Made by a program: the position numbers and the translations under genes | Assembly (NCBI RefSeq): GCF_000478175.1 | Contig: NZ_KI515777.1 | Span: 201,727-238,549 of the forward strand | Source: Corynebacterium sp. KPL1814 | GTDB lineage: Bacteria > Actinomycetota > Actinomycetes > Mycobacteriales > Mycobacteriaceae | Direction of reading: 5' to 3' | Length of the DNA stretch: 36,823 bases | Part shown: piece by piece, positions 14,421 through 23,398 of the stretch | Layout: each line of letters starts with the position of its first letter | Position numbering within the stretch: position 1 is the first letter of the stretch | The notes under the pieces: model-generated | The model's database searches: none | What the model was told of the DNA's origin: nothing | The model's input: the letters and a program-made list of their open reading frames with translations, nothing else

Positions 14421-16163
14421 ATGGATCTAGTCCGAATCCTCTTCACCCGCTCGGCGCCTTATACGCTCTACGTCATAGCGGTACTTATCCTGCAGGCGCT
14501 GTCCACCGCGGCGACCCTGTATCTGCCGTCGTTGAACGCCAAGATCATTGATGACGGCGTATCTAAAGGCGATATCGACTATATCTGGCGCACCGGCGGA
14601 ATCATGCTCATCGTGGCCTTTGTCCAAGTCATTACCGCCATCGGCGCGGTGTGGTGCGGAAGCCGCACCGCTATGGGTGTGGGCCGGGATCTGCGCAGCG
14701 AGGTCTTCCGCAAGGTCACCACCTTCTCCGCAGAAGATATGAGCGAGTTCGGCACGCCCACGCTTATTACCCGAGGCACCAATGACGTGCAGCAGGTGCA
14801 GATGGTCTACATGATGATGCTGAACTTCATGGTCACAGCACCCATTATGTCCATCGGTGGCATCATCATGGCTATCCGCGAGGACGCCGGACTGTCCTGG
14901 TTGGTCTGGGTTTCTGTCGCGGTGTTGCTCGGCACCATCTCCGTCCTCATCGCGCGGCTTATGCCGCTTTTTCGTTCTATGCAGGACAAATTGGACACCA
15001 TCAACGGCACCTTGCGCGAGCAAATCACCGGCATCCGCGTCGTGCGCGCCTTTGTGCGCGAGGCTTATGAAACTGAGCGCTTTACCAAGGCCAATAAGGA
15101 TATTACCCAGCTTTCGCTGAAAATCGGCCAGCTTTTTGTCCTCATGTTCCCGATTATCACCGTCATCTTGAACGTGGCCACGGGCGCAGTGCTGTGGTTT
15201 GGTGGCCAGCGCGTGGATGCCGAGCTTGTCGATGTCGGCGGGCTCACCGCCTTCCTCCAGTACCTGCTGCAAATCCTCGCCGCCGTCATGATGGGCACGT
15301 TTATGGCGATGATGCTCCCGCGCTCCCTCGTATGCGCCCGCCGCATCACCGGGGTCTTAAGCCACGAGCCATCCATTACCCCGCCGAAAGATACCGTCAC
15401 CCCGGCGACCAATTCCGGCACCGTGGAATTTCGCAATGTCAGCTTCTCCTATGCCGGCGCGGATGCCCCAGTGCTAGAGGATATTTCCTTTACCGCCACT
15501 CCCGGCACCACCACCGCGATCATTGGTTCCACCGGCTCGGGCAAGACCACGCTGCTTTCCCTCATCCCGCGCCTGTACGTCCCGAGCGAGGGCGAGGTGC
15601 TTATCGATGCCACCCCGACCACCTCCCTCTCCCGCCCCGACATCGTCAGCCGCGTCTCGCTGGTGCCGCAAAAGGCCTACCTCTTTAGCGGCACGGTGGC
15701 CTCCAACCTGCGGTTGGGCCGCCCCGAGGCCACCGATGATGAATTATGGGAGGCGCTTCGCGTGGCGCAGGCGGACTTCGTCGATGACTTGGACATGCCT
15801 ATCGCACAGGGCGGTACCAATGTATCGGGCGGGCAGCGCCAACGCCTATCCATCGCCCGCATGCTCGTAGCCCAGCCGCGCATTTATCTCTTCGATGATT
15901 CTTTCTCCGCGCTGGATGTGGTTACGGATGCCAACGTGCGCGCCGCCATGCACAAGTCTTTTGCTCAGCGCGGCGAGGCCGTCACCACCATCATCGTCGC
16001 CCAGCGCGTGGCCTCCATCCAGGATGCCGATCAGATTTTGGTCATCGATAAAGGACGGATTGTCGCCCGCGGTACCCACACTGAGTTGCTGAAATCTTCG
16101 GGCGTGTACCAGGAAATCGTTGAATCACAAGAAACCGCTGGAGTAACTGGAGGAGAGCACTAA
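14421..16163 (+). CDS. ABC exporter half-transporter with degenerate ATP site
   Basis: The 580-residue protein has a six-span membrane domain (about 15-300) fused to an ATPase domain. The Walker A is GSTGSGKT (369-376) and the signature VSGGQRQRL is intact. The residue after Walker B is Asp493 (LFDDSFSALD) where a catalytic Glu is normal, and the switch His is Gln528 (IVAQRVASI). This pattern marks the degenerate-site subunit of heterodimeric exporters such as TM287/288 or BmrCD. Its partner is the next gene, whose ATG overlaps this stop (TAATG). Likely a drug or lipid exporter; substrate unknown. Confidence 0.92.
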   Translation: MDLVRILFTRSAPYTLYVIAVLILQALSTAATLYLPSLNAKIIDDGVSKGDIDYIWRTGGIMLIVAFVQVITAIGAVWCGSRTAMGVGRDLRSEVFRKVTTFSAEDMSEFGTPTLITRGTNDVQQVQMVYMMMLNFMVTAPIMSIGGIIMAIREDAGLSWLVWVSVAVLLGTISVLIARLMPLFRSMQDKLDTINGTLREQITGIRVVRAFVREAYETERFTKANKDITQLSLKIGQLFVLMFPIITVILNVATGAVLWFGGQRVDAELVDVGGLTAFLQYLLQILAAVMMGTFMAMMLPRSLVCARRITGVLSHEPSITPPKDTVTPATNSGTVEFRNVSFSYAGADAPVLEDISFTATPGTTTAIIGSTGSGKTTLLSLIPRLYVPSEGEVLIDATPTTSLSRPDIVSRVSLVPQKAYLFSGTVASNLRLGRPEATDDELWEALRVAQADFVDDLDMPIAQGGTNVSGGQRQRLSIARMLVAQPRIYLFDDSFSALDVVTDANVRAAMHKSFAQRGEAVTTIIVAQRVASIQDADQILVIDKGRIVARGTHTELLKSSGVYQEIVESQETAGVTGGEH

Positions 16164-18127
16164 TGGCCAAGGACACCACCCACAACTCCTCCGCTGAGGA
16201 CGCCGAGCTCCAGGAGCTTGAGGCCAAGGTCGCCGCCGATGAATGGTCCGGTTCCGCGCCCCGCCAAGCCAAGAATTTCTGGCCCTCTGCCAAGCGCTTG
16301 CTACTACTTCTCATGCCCTATAAACGGCTGCTAGCGGTAGTGGCAGCGATGAATGTCGTCTGCGTCTTCCTCGCGGTCTTCGCACCCAAGGTCTTGGGCG
16401 ATGCCATGGACGTCATTTTCTCCGGCGTTATCTCTCGCGAGCTGCCGACTGACATCTCGGCGCAGCAAGCCATCGACGGCATGCGTGCCCAGGGCCAGGA
16501 TCAGGTGGCCGATATGGCCTCAGGCATGGATTTCACTCCCGGCGAGGGCATCGACTTTACCCGCTTGGGCACGCTTATCATCGCGGTGATCGCGATGTAT
16601 ATCATCTCTGCCGGCTTCCAGCTCTGGCAGGGGCTCATCTTAAACCGCCTGACCATCGACACGGTCTACGAGCTGCGCCAGCGCGTGGAGGCCAAGGTGC
16701 ACGCACTGCCGTTAAATTACTTCGATTCCCACCAGCGCGGCGATATCCTCTCGCGCACCACCAATGACATCGACAATGTGCAACAGGCCCTCCAGCAAGC
16801 GCTCTCCCAGCTGTTTTATAACATCCTGATGATCCTGGGCATCACCGTGATGATGTTTAGCATCTCTTGGCAGCTCGCCCTAGTGGCGCTCTTGGCGCTG
16901 CCGCTAACCGCGCTGATCATCGGGGTCATTGGCGGACGCTCGCAACGCCAATTCAAAACCCAGTGGCGCGCTACCGGCCAGCTCAATGGCCAGGTAGAAG
17001 AGTCCTTCTCCGGCCATGATCTGGGCATCGTCTTTGGCCGCACGGAGGATATGACGCGCCAATTTGATGAGCGCAATGACGAGCTCTTCCGCTCCTCCGC
17101 GCTGGCACAATTCCTCTCCGGCATCATGATGCCCATCATGCAATTCGTGTCCTACTTGTCTTATGTGGCTATCGCCGTGCTCGGCGGCCTGCGCGTGGCA
17201 CACGGACAGATGACCCTGGGCCAGGCCACCGCTTTTATCCAGTACTCCCGCGAATTTAACCAACCGCTGGGCCAATTGGGCGGCATGATGCAACAGGTGC
17301 AATCCGGCGTGGCCTCTGCCGAGCGCGTCTTCGAGTTCCTCGATGCAGAAGAGCAATCATTGGAGACCACCAGCGATGAACTAACTGGCCGCGCCCGCGG
17401 CCGCGTGGAGTTTCAGGACGTTAACTTTTCCTATTCGCCGGAGAAAGAACTTATTACCGGGCTCAATCTGCGCGTGGAGCCAGGCCAAACCGCGGCGATC
17501 GTAGGCCCCACCGGCGCGGGCAAGACCACCATGGTCAATCTGCTCATGCGCTTTTATGACATCGATTCTGGGCGCATTCTTATCGATGGCCACGATACCG
17601 CCCACATGCCCCGCACCGCCCTGCGCTCCCAAGTGGGCATGGTGCTACAAGATGCCGTCCTCTTTGAGGGCACCATCATGGACAATATCCGCTACGGCCG
17701 GCTCGATGCCACAGATGATGAGGTCATCGCCGCGGCCAAGGCCACCTACGTCGATCGCTTCGTGCACTCCCTGCCGGAAGGCTATGACACCGTCATCGAC
17801 CAAGATGGCGGCGCCATCTCCGCGGGCGAGCGCCAGCTCATTACCATCGCTCGTGCCTTTTTGGCCCAACCCGCATTGCTGATCTTGGATGAGGCCACCT
17901 CGTCCGTGGATACCCGCACCGAGGTGCTCGTCCAGGAGGCTATGAATGCCCTGCGCGCTGAGCGCACCTCCTTCGTCATCGCCCACCGCTTGTCCACCAT
18001 CCGGGATGCGGATCTGATCTTGGTGATAGAAAACGGGGGCATCGTCGAGCAAGGCTCGCACGAAGAACTGCTGCGTGCCCAAGGCGCTTATTGGCGTCTG
18101 CACCAATCGCAGTTCAAAAAGGCTTAA
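16163..18127 (+). CDS. ABC exporter half-transporter with catalytic ATP site
   Basis: The 654-residue partner has an N-terminal soluble extension of about 45 residues, a membrane domain (about 50-390) with an unusually long first outer loop (about 85-125), and an ATPase domain. It has a normal Walker A (GPTGAGKT), Walker B with Glu577 (LILDEATSSVD) and switch His608 (IAHRLST). Its signature is altered to SAGERQL (from 553). The altered signature faces the degenerate site of the first subunit, so the pair would have one working and one dead ATP site. GGAGGAGAG precedes the overlapping ATG. Confidence 0.93.
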   Translation: MAKDTTHNSSAEDAELQELEAKVAADEWSGSAPRQAKNFWPSAKRLLLLLMPYKRLLAVVAAMNVVCVFLAVFAPKVLGDAMDVIFSGVISRELPTDISAQQAIDGMRAQGQDQVADMASGMDFTPGEGIDFTRLGTLIIAVIAMYIISAGFQLWQGLILNRLTIDTVYELRQRVEAKVHALPLNYFDSHQRGDILSRTTNDIDNVQQALQQALSQLFYNILMILGITVMMFSISWQLALVALLALPLTALIIGVIGGRSQRQFKTQWRATGQLNGQVEESFSGHDLGIVFGRTEDMTRQFDERNDELFRSSALAQFLSGIMMPIMQFVSYLSYVAIAVLGGLRVAHGQMTLGQATAFIQYSREFNQPLGQLGGMMQQVQSGVASAERVFEFLDAEEQSLETTSDELTGRARGRVEFQDVNFSYSPEKELITGLNLRVEPGQTAAIVGPTGAGKTTMVNLLMRFYDIDSGRILIDGHDTAHMPRTALRSQVGMVLQDAVLFEGTIMDNIRYGRLDATDDEVIAAAKATYVDRFVHSLPEGYDTVIDQDGGAISAGERQLITIARAFLAQPALLILDEATSSVDTRTEVLVQEAMNALRAERTSFVIAHRLSTIRDADLILVIENGGIVEQGSHEELLRAQGAYWRLHQSQFKKA

Positions 18128-18148
18128 AGGCAGGGAGCCGCTGCGTGG

Positions 18149-18778
18149 TTACTGCACGTTGAGCTGGACCTGCGGGGCGTGCAAATTAGCGCCCTGCAGG
18201 TTGACCAGCTCCATAGTGACATCTTGCAGCGAAATGTGCTCCATCAGAACGTTCGGGATAGGAGCATCGGGCACCACGTGCGGGTCAGGAACGCCCAATT
18301 GATCAAGTACCGCGTTGAGATCGCCGTTGGATAAATCGACGTTTACCGGAATGGTGGGGCGATCCACCACCGCGGGCGTTGTCTGCAGTCCAGTGGTCAG
18401 CACGGTGACCGGACCGTCCGTGACGGTGGTCTCCACATCACCGGTAGTTAGCTTGCCCTGTCCCATAGCGGCGGGCAGGGTCAACGCGAGGTTTCGCGCG
18501 GCCAACTTATCACCTACGAGTTTCAGCGCTCGTTGTTCACCCTGTGCGGTAGGCACAGTAATGAGCGAGGCGCTTACGTTTCCAGTCAGGGTGACGTTAT
18601 CAGCAGTCACCGTGCTGAGTTCAGATTGCGCTAAGGCCAAGCCTTCCTGCGCACGGGTCTCCTCAGGTTGGTTCACCGCACACACCGCTGTAAAAGCGCA
18701 GAGCACCGCGAGCGCACTACCTTTTACCACACGAGCGGAGCGACGACGCGGTAGTGAGCTCAGCCTGAATAGCTTCAT
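18149..18778 (-). CDS. Secreted protein of unknown function, third gene of the DUF6230/DUF6114 operon
   Basis: The 209-residue product has a basic N-terminus (RRRSARVVKGS), a hydrophobic stretch (about 22-35, ALAVLCAFTAVCAV) and likely signal peptidase cleavage near residue 44 (TRAQ). The mature part is rich in Val, Thr and Leu with repeated short beta-like phrases (NVTLTGNVSASLITV, PTIPVNVDLSNGDLNAVL, ISLQDVTMELVNLQGANL). It has no motif I recognise. Its ATG overlaps the stop of the DUF6114 gene by four bases (ATGA), so the three genes are one translational unit. It ends 21 bases from the convergent ABC gene with no clear terminator between. It probably acts at the cell envelope with the two upstream products. 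Confidence 0.75.
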   Translation of the reverse strand: MKLFRLSSLPRRRSARVVKGSALAVLCAFTAVCAVNQPEETRAQEGLALAQSELSTVTADNVTLTGNVSASLITVPTAQGEQRALKLVGDKLAARNLALTLPAAMGQGKLTTGDVETTVTDGPVTVLTTGLQTTPAVVDRPTIPVNVDLSNGDLNAVLDQLGVPDPHVVPDAPIPNVLMEHISLQDVTMELVNLQGANLHAPQVQLNVQ

Positions 18779-19512
18779 GCTGAAACCGCCAGTTCTTTGG
18801 CCTGGGACTTTTTCTTCTTCTTGTGCTTCTTAGGAGACTTCTGGCGATCCTGTGGCTGCCAAGCAAATGAGAGAGCACCACCGATAATGCCCAAAAGGCT
18901 GCCTATTACGAAGCCGCCCAGGTTCGTGGTGGGAAGCGCGATGATCGCTACCAAGATGGCTAACACACCCAGGTAAGACGAGGTCTCCTGCCTAAACCAA
19001 GATCCAAGGCCGAACATGATAAGTGCCGCACCAATTAGAAGCGTCGAAACGCCCGAGACCGTGGAGATCATGACCAGCAGATCAGAAATGCGCACAGTAA
19101 TATAGGCCGGCGCGGCGATGGCGATGCCGGACAAAATGAGCAACAAGCCACCCGCGAACGGACGACGCTTGCGCCAGTGTTTGAACCGCTTCCACCAACT
19201 CTCTTTAGGGGCCACTCGGGTCACGGCTTTGTCATTTTTGTTATTCGCTGCGGAGTCCTGCGATTCACCAGCGCTTTTGACCGCATCCGCGACCGACTGC
19301 GATGTATTGTCTCCATCGCTTTCCGCCGCGGCCGTGGCTGCAGCACCAGCGTTAGCTGTGTCGTCGGCCTTTACCTCCGCACCGCCAGCGGTTTTCTCGG
19401 CTGGCTCATGGGCGGAGTCTTGGGCGCTGCGTGCAGCTTCGCCGTTATCGGTACCGGTTTCGTTCACCGCAGGCATGCGCAAAGTCTCATCATCAGAAGA
19501 CTTAGCAGCCAT
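18775..19512 (-). CDS. DUF6114-family membrane protein
   Basis: The 245-residue protein has an Ala/Glu/Asp-rich disordered N-terminus (1-105). The family entry motif is WKRFKHWRKRRPFAGGLLLI, followed by four hydrophobic spans (about 120-220). The C-terminus is very basic (KKHKKKKKSQAK). DUF6114 genes accompany DUF6230 genes in Streptomyces and other actinobacteria, and no function is established. Its ATG overlaps the DUF6230 stop by 11 bases, so translation is coupled. The long charged N-terminal extension is longer than I expect for the family. Confidence 0.82.
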   Translation of the reverse strand: MAAKSSDDETLRMPAVNETGTDNGEAARSAQDSAHEPAEKTAGGAEVKADDTANAGAAATAAAESDGDNTSQSVADAVKSAGESQDSAANNKNDKAVTRVAPKESWWKRFKHWRKRRPFAGGLLLILSGIAIAAPAYITVRISDLLVMISTVSGVSTLLIGAALIMFGLGSWFRQETSSYLGVLAILVAIIALPTTNLGGFVIGSLLGIIGGALSFAWQPQDRQKSPKKHKKKKKSQAKELAVSA

Positions 19513-20080
19513 TGTTGTTGCTTCCCCTCTTCACCGTCACATTCACACCAGAGGCAGCGAGCCTTTCTGCTCCCACCGAGGTCGTACGAATATCATCCGC
19601 GCTCAGGGTCACCTTCTGCGCGTACAATCCCCACGAACCTGGATCTGCCTTGTCATTGACCTGGCTGGCGTCAACACCCACGTTGGCGTTCGTCAGATCG
19701 AGCTGACCCTTAATGTCGGTAGCACCAACCAAGAGGTTTTCTACCTCCACACTGTCATCACCATTCGCGCGGAGGGCGAAGGTGGTCTCGCCAATCCCTG
19801 GGACATCAGGAAGATTGGCGGACAGGCACAAGTTGGAAGCCACTGCGTGCTCAAACTTCAAGCGCGCGGCGGGGATGGTTTCTTCTCCCATCTTGTCCCT
19901 ATCAACGAAGATCGACAATCCTTCGCCCTCTAGGTGGCTCATGTTCACCTTAAAGAAGGTTCCTGAAAGTGCGATATTAGCGGTCAAGCCACCTTGGGCT
20001 ACCGCAAAACCTGTTACACCAAAAGCTGCAAGCCCGGCAACCAGTGCGGTTGCAAACTTTGGAATACTAATCCTGCCCAT
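19502..20080 (-). CDS. DUF6230-family secreted protein
   Basis: The 192-residue protein has a signal-like N-terminus (FATALVAGLAAFGVTGFAVAQG) and then the family body: an opening LSGTFFKVNMSHLEGEGLS, a mid block NLCLSANL with one Cys, EVENLLVGATDIKGQLDLTN, and a closing SWGLYAQKVTLSADDIRTTS. It ends with a second Cys as its last residue. DUF6230 proteins are surface or secreted proteins of actinobacteria with unknown role. The ATG at 20080 is preceded by AGAAAGG on the minus strand. It is the first gene of a three-gene operon running away from the oxygenase cluster, with about 410 bases between the divergent starts. Confidence 0.83.
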   Translation of the reverse strand: MGRISIPKFATALVAGLAAFGVTGFAVAQGGLTANIALSGTFFKVNMSHLEGEGLSIFVDRDKMGEETIPAARLKFEHAVASNLCLSANLPDVPGIGETTFALRANGDDSVEVENLLVGATDIKGQLDLTNANVGVDASQVNDKADPGSWGLYAQKVTLSADDIRTTSVGAERLAASGVNVTVKRGSNNNGC

Positions 20081-20440
20081 GAAGGAACCTTTCTGTGGAA
20101 TTGAAAAGGCGGGGTAGCTGCCTGTTTTAGCGGCATCCCCCGTCTACTGTGAATTTTCAGCCCACTCTTTACCGCGGCCAGAGATATACAAGCCGACGAT
20201 GAGAAATAGACCTACGCAATCCACTGATTGAATGAGCTTGAACACACGTTAACACTACCTGAGACACGTCACACAAATAGGGGTGCAATTAAATACGCCC
20301 GCAACGGTGTAGCCCAAGTCATATGTTTAATGAAGATTATCGCACCCCCTGCCGTTGTCAACTTCCGATCCCCCACTAAACCTGCAGCGCACATCGTTGC
20401 ACCCCCAAATTTGTGCGCCATGTAATAGGTGCGCACCGGT

Positions 20441-20459
20441 GTGTGTTACGCTACACAAC
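20441..20459. promoter_or_regulatory. Candidate operator before the first oxygenase gene
   Basis: TGTGT-TACGCT-ACACA (20442-20457) is an inverted repeat 33 bases before the TTG start. The longer word GTGTGTTACGCTACACAAC resembles GTGTGTACGATCACAAC at 23296-23312 before the second oxygenase operon. Confidence 0.45.
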
Positions 20460-20477
20460 CATCAGATTTTATCGACT

Positions 20478-20485
20478 AAGGAGGG
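20478..20485 (+). promoter_or_regulatory. Ribosome binding site that fixes a TTG start
   Basis: AAGGAGGG lies five bases before TTG 20491. It rules out the longer frame that opens at 20413. Confidence 0.75.
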
Positions 20486-20490
20486 TCGAA

Positions 20491-21567
20491 TTGTCCAACT
20501 CACTGAAACCCGAAAATGCACAGGCAAACGAAGAAAATACCCACATTGATTCCTCTCAGTCCGGTGCAGAAGAAGTAAACGCTCAGGACAAGAAGGAAGA
20601 AAAGCGCGAACTGCGGCGCGCTCCTTTGGGCCCGGATTCCCTGTTGTGGAAGTGGGGCTCGGACAACCGCCTGCAGCTACTACGCGGTTACACCGGCATT
20701 TTGCAGAATATGCACCCAGCGATTGGTCAGTCCCTTTTGGACCACTCGAAGTTCTTCGACGAACCTTTCGCCCGTCTGCAGCGCTCTACGCCGCAGATTA
20801 TTGAGTCCATCTACGATGATGGGGACATCGGTGAGCGCATCCGCGACTACCACGTCACCATTAAGGGCACGCTGCAAAATGGCGAGCGTTACCACTCCCT
20901 GAACCCGGAGACCTACTACTGGGCACACGCCACCTTCGTTTACCGCGTTATCTACGCCCAAGATCTCTTCGGTACCCCGTTCACCAAGGAAGAGCGCGAC
21001 CAAATCGTTCGCGAGGGCGTGACTTGGTGGGATAAGTACGGCATGTCTGAGCGTCCGGTCATCGATAACTACGATGACTTGATCAAGTACATGGATGACA
21101 TGGCAGATACCGTGCTCGAGCGCAACCAGACCGTTGATTTCGCCCTGCGCACCGCACGCGTAGAGCCGGTCAAGGCTCCGGAAGGCGTTCCAGAGGCAGT
21201 ATGGAAGGTTATCTGGAAGCCCATTATGCGCAGCGCCATCTGGTTGACTGTGGCCACCCTGCCGCAGAAGTACCGCGACATCTTGGAGCTGAAGTGGACC
21301 AAGCGCGACCAGAAGCGCTTCGACCGCATCGCCAAGTCCGTTCGCTTCATCATGGACCACCTCCCTGAGGACAAGCGCTACATGGAGCCTGGTCGTTCCT
21401 TGATGATCAAGAACGGCATGATCGAGGGCAAGTACAAGGAGCCGAAGAAGATCCAAGGCTACAACGCCGCCCAGGCTAAGGACTCTGCTGCCACCGCGGA
21501 ATCTACCGACAAGCCGGATTCCGATGATGCAGTAGCCGCACGCCGGGCAGCCGGCTGCCCGTTCTAA
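20491..21567 (+). CDS. MpaB/Lcp-type (DUF2236) oxygenase, first copy
   Basis: The 358-residue protein belongs to the MPAB/Lcp catalytic-domain family, which includes rubber oxygenase Lcp and the mycophenolic-acid enzyme MpaB. Conserved points are Arg118 and His121 in IRDYHVTIKG and His146 in YYWAHATF, the position of the proximal haem ligand in Lcp. No signal peptide is seen, so it is probably cytoplasmic or membrane-associated. The N-terminal 50 and C-terminal 45 residues are charged and low in complexity. It shares LGPDSLLW, RYHSLNP and WTKRD with the second copy at 24205, so they are paralogues. TTG 20491 is fixed by AAGGAGGG. A hairpin terminator separates it from the aldehyde dehydrogenase. 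The substrate is unknown. Confidence 0.85.
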   Translation: MSNSLKPENAQANEENTHIDSSQSGAEEVNAQDKKEEKRELRRAPLGPDSLLWKWGSDNRLQLLRGYTGILQNMHPAIGQSLLDHSKFFDEPFARLQRSTPQIIESIYDDGDIGERIRDYHVTIKGTLQNGERYHSLNPETYYWAHATFVYRVIYAQDLFGTPFTKEERDQIVREGVTWWDKYGMSERPVIDNYDDLIKYMDDMADTVLERNQTVDFALRTARVEPVKAPEGVPEAVWKVIWKPIMRSAIWLTVATLPQKYRDILELKWTKRDQKRFDRIAKSVRFIMDHLPEDKRYMEPGRSLMIKNGMIEGKYKEPKKIQGYNAAQAKDSAATAESTDKPDSDDAVAARRAAGCPF

Positions 21568-21587
21568 ATCACACCGGCTTCCTTATT

Positions 21588-21618
21588 GTTCGTGAGCTTT
21601 TTAGCTCACGAACCTTTT
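21588..21618 (+). terminator. Hairpin terminator or attenuator between oxygenase and aldehyde dehydrogenase
   Basis: GTTCGTGAGCT (21588-21598) and AGCTCACGAAC (21603-21613) pair perfectly around TTTT and are followed by CTTTTC. It ends 27 bases before the next start, so it may set the expression ratio of the two genes. Confidence 0.75.
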
Positions 21619-21645
21619 CATTGATCTTTCTGGAGCGTGCATTAC

Positions 21646-23232
21646 ATGTCTTTACCACGCCGTCTACAAGAACGGCCCTTGCCACAGCAATTACTAACTG
21701 AGCTACAACATCTCACCACTAACTACTCCACTGGTTCGCTGGATAAAGGCGAACGCAAAGCGGTCCACTCCCCCTTATTTGAAGAAGAATTAGGCTGGGT
21801 TGGAGTAGGCTCCGAAGAAGACGTAGATGAGGCTTTCCGCCGTTCGCGTCAGGCCCAAAAGGCCTGGGCCGATACCGACGTTAAACAGCGCGTAAAGGTA
21901 ATGAAGCGCTTCCACCACCTCGTGGCTAAACACCGCGAGCTGCTGGCGGATTTCATCCAATTGGAAACCGGCAAGGACCGCACGGCCGCCTTTGATGAGG
22001 TACTCGACGTACTAAATAACGCGCGTTATTACTCAAATAATGCGCCAAAGCTATTGGCCACCCAGAAGCAGCCGGGCGCATTTCCGCTCATCACCAAAAC
22101 GCACTTGCAGCGAGTTCCTAAGGGCGTTGTGGGGCAAATCAGCCCGTGGAACTATCCATTAGCATTGGGCATTTCCGATGCCGTTGCGGCACTGCTTGCC
22201 GGCAATGGCGTAGTGGCCAAGCCCGATGGATCCACTCCATTTTCTAACCTGATTTCCCTCTACCTCTTGAGGGAAGCAGGACTGCCGAAGGATCTGCTGC
22301 AGATCGTTACCGGCTCCGGTCGAGTCGTCGGCTCCGCCATCTCAGAACGCTGCGATTACCTGATGTTTACCGGTTCTACCAAGACCGGCAAGATTTTGGG
22401 TACCACCGTAGGCGAGCGCCTCGTTGGATACTCCGCAGAACTGGGTGGCAAGAACCCAATGATCATCGCGCCGGATGCGGACATCGACAAGCATATTGAC
22501 ACCATCGCTACCGCCTGCTTTTCCAATTCGGGCCAGCTGTGCGTGTCGATTGAGCGCATCTACGTTCCCGATGCCATATTCGATGAATTTATCATCGCAT
22601 TCCGCCGGGCAACCGAGTCCATCAAACTTGGTTCCGGTTTGAACTGGGACTACACGATGGGTTCACTCATCGGCCAAAACCAACTAGATGTGGTGCAGCA
22701 CTTTGTCGACGATGCGGTGGATAAGGGCGCCACCGTTATTACCGGCGGCAAGCCCCGCCCGGATATTGGCCCCTACCACTTTGAGCCCACGGTTCTCACT
22801 GATTTGGGAGAAGGCACCGAGCTTGCAGAGCAAGAGGTCTTTGGCCCCGTGGTCTATGTGCAACGCGTGCGCGATGTCGAAGAGGCCATCGAGCAGGCAA
22901 ATAAATTGCCCTACGGCCTGAACTCCTCTGTATTCGGACAGCCCGAGACCGCACAGGGCATCGCTGAGAAAATTGAAGCAGGCAGCGTGACCATCAATGA
23001 CGGTTACGCCTCTACGTGGGCCTCGATTTCTACCCCGCTGGGTGGTGTCAAGGAGTCCGGTGTTGGCCGCCGCCATGGCCACGAGGGCCTGACCAAATAT
23101 ACGGAAGCGAAGAATATCTCCTCGCAAAGGATCATGCCGATGCGTGGGCCAAGCTGGCTTCCCAATAAGTACTACGGCACCCTGCTGAGCTCTGCATTGC
23201 GCTTAGGAAAGGCCTTGCGTTTCCTCCCCTAA
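21646..23232 (+). CDS. NAD(P)-dependent aldehyde dehydrogenase (succinate-semialdehyde dehydrogenase-like)
   Basis: The 528-residue enzyme has ISPWNYPLALGISDAVAALL, the general base Glu265 in AELGGKNP and catalytic Cys299 in SGQLCVS, spaced 34 residues apart as in active family members. It resembles the GabD2-type group. The usual KPSE of the cofactor site reads KPDG here. The C-terminal 25 residues form a basic, hydrophobic tail (NKYYGTLLSSALRLGKALRF) that could touch membrane. ATG 21646 was chosen because TGGAG lies 10 bases upstream; the in-frame GTG at 21637 is too close to it. Placed between two oxygenase genes, it could oxidise aldehydes released by them; this is inference. Confidence 0.88.
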   Translation: MSLPRRLQERPLPQQLLTELQHLTTNYSTGSLDKGERKAVHSPLFEEELGWVGVGSEEDVDEAFRRSRQAQKAWADTDVKQRVKVMKRFHHLVAKHRELLADFIQLETGKDRTAAFDEVLDVLNNARYYSNNAPKLLATQKQPGAFPLITKTHLQRVPKGVVGQISPWNYPLALGISDAVAALLAGNGVVAKPDGSTPFSNLISLYLLREAGLPKDLLQIVTGSGRVVGSAISERCDYLMFTGSTKTGKILGTTVGERLVGYSAELGGKNPMIIAPDADIDKHIDTIATACFSNSGQLCVSIERIYVPDAIFDEFIIAFRRATESIKLGSGLNWDYTMGSLIGQNQLDVVQHFVDDAVDKGATVITGGKPRPDIGPYHFEPTVLTDLGEGTELAEQEVFGPVVYVQRVRDVEEAIEQANKLPYGLNSSVFGQPETAQGIAEKIEAGSVTINDGYASTWASISTPLGGVKESGVGRRHGHEGLTKYTEAKNISSQRIMPMRGPSWLPNKYYGTLLSSALRLGKALRFLP

Positions 23233-23295
23233 GTACTGCGCAGCATAAGCAGTCACCGCTTAAATTCAGTAACTCACTTCACATTTAGCAGGCAT

Positions 23296-23339
23296 GTGTG
23301 TACGATCACAACATATTCAGAAATGTGTTCTGCTGAATA
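23296..23339. promoter_or_regulatory. Two candidate regulator sites before the flavoprotein-oxygenase operon
   Basis: GTGTGTACGATCACAAC (23296-23312) resembles the word before the first oxygenase gene. Directly after it TATTCAG (23314-23320) and CTGAATA (23333-23339) form a perfect inverted repeat with a 12-base spacer. They lie 60-100 bases before the start codon at 23399. Confidence 0.5.
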
Positions 23340-23398
23340 CATAAATTGCACAACACACAGCGGCCAGTAAGCGCCCTGTGAAACTCGAAAGGAACAGT

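Larger units (their letters stand above)
20081..20490. other. Divergent control region between the DUF6230 operon and the oxygenase gene
   Basis: No gene is seen in these 410 bases. It is AT-richer than its neighbours and holds repeated GTGTG/CACAC words, including the inverted repeat at 20442-20457 and ACACACGTTAACACT near 20243. The promoters for both directions should lie here. Confidence 0.5.
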
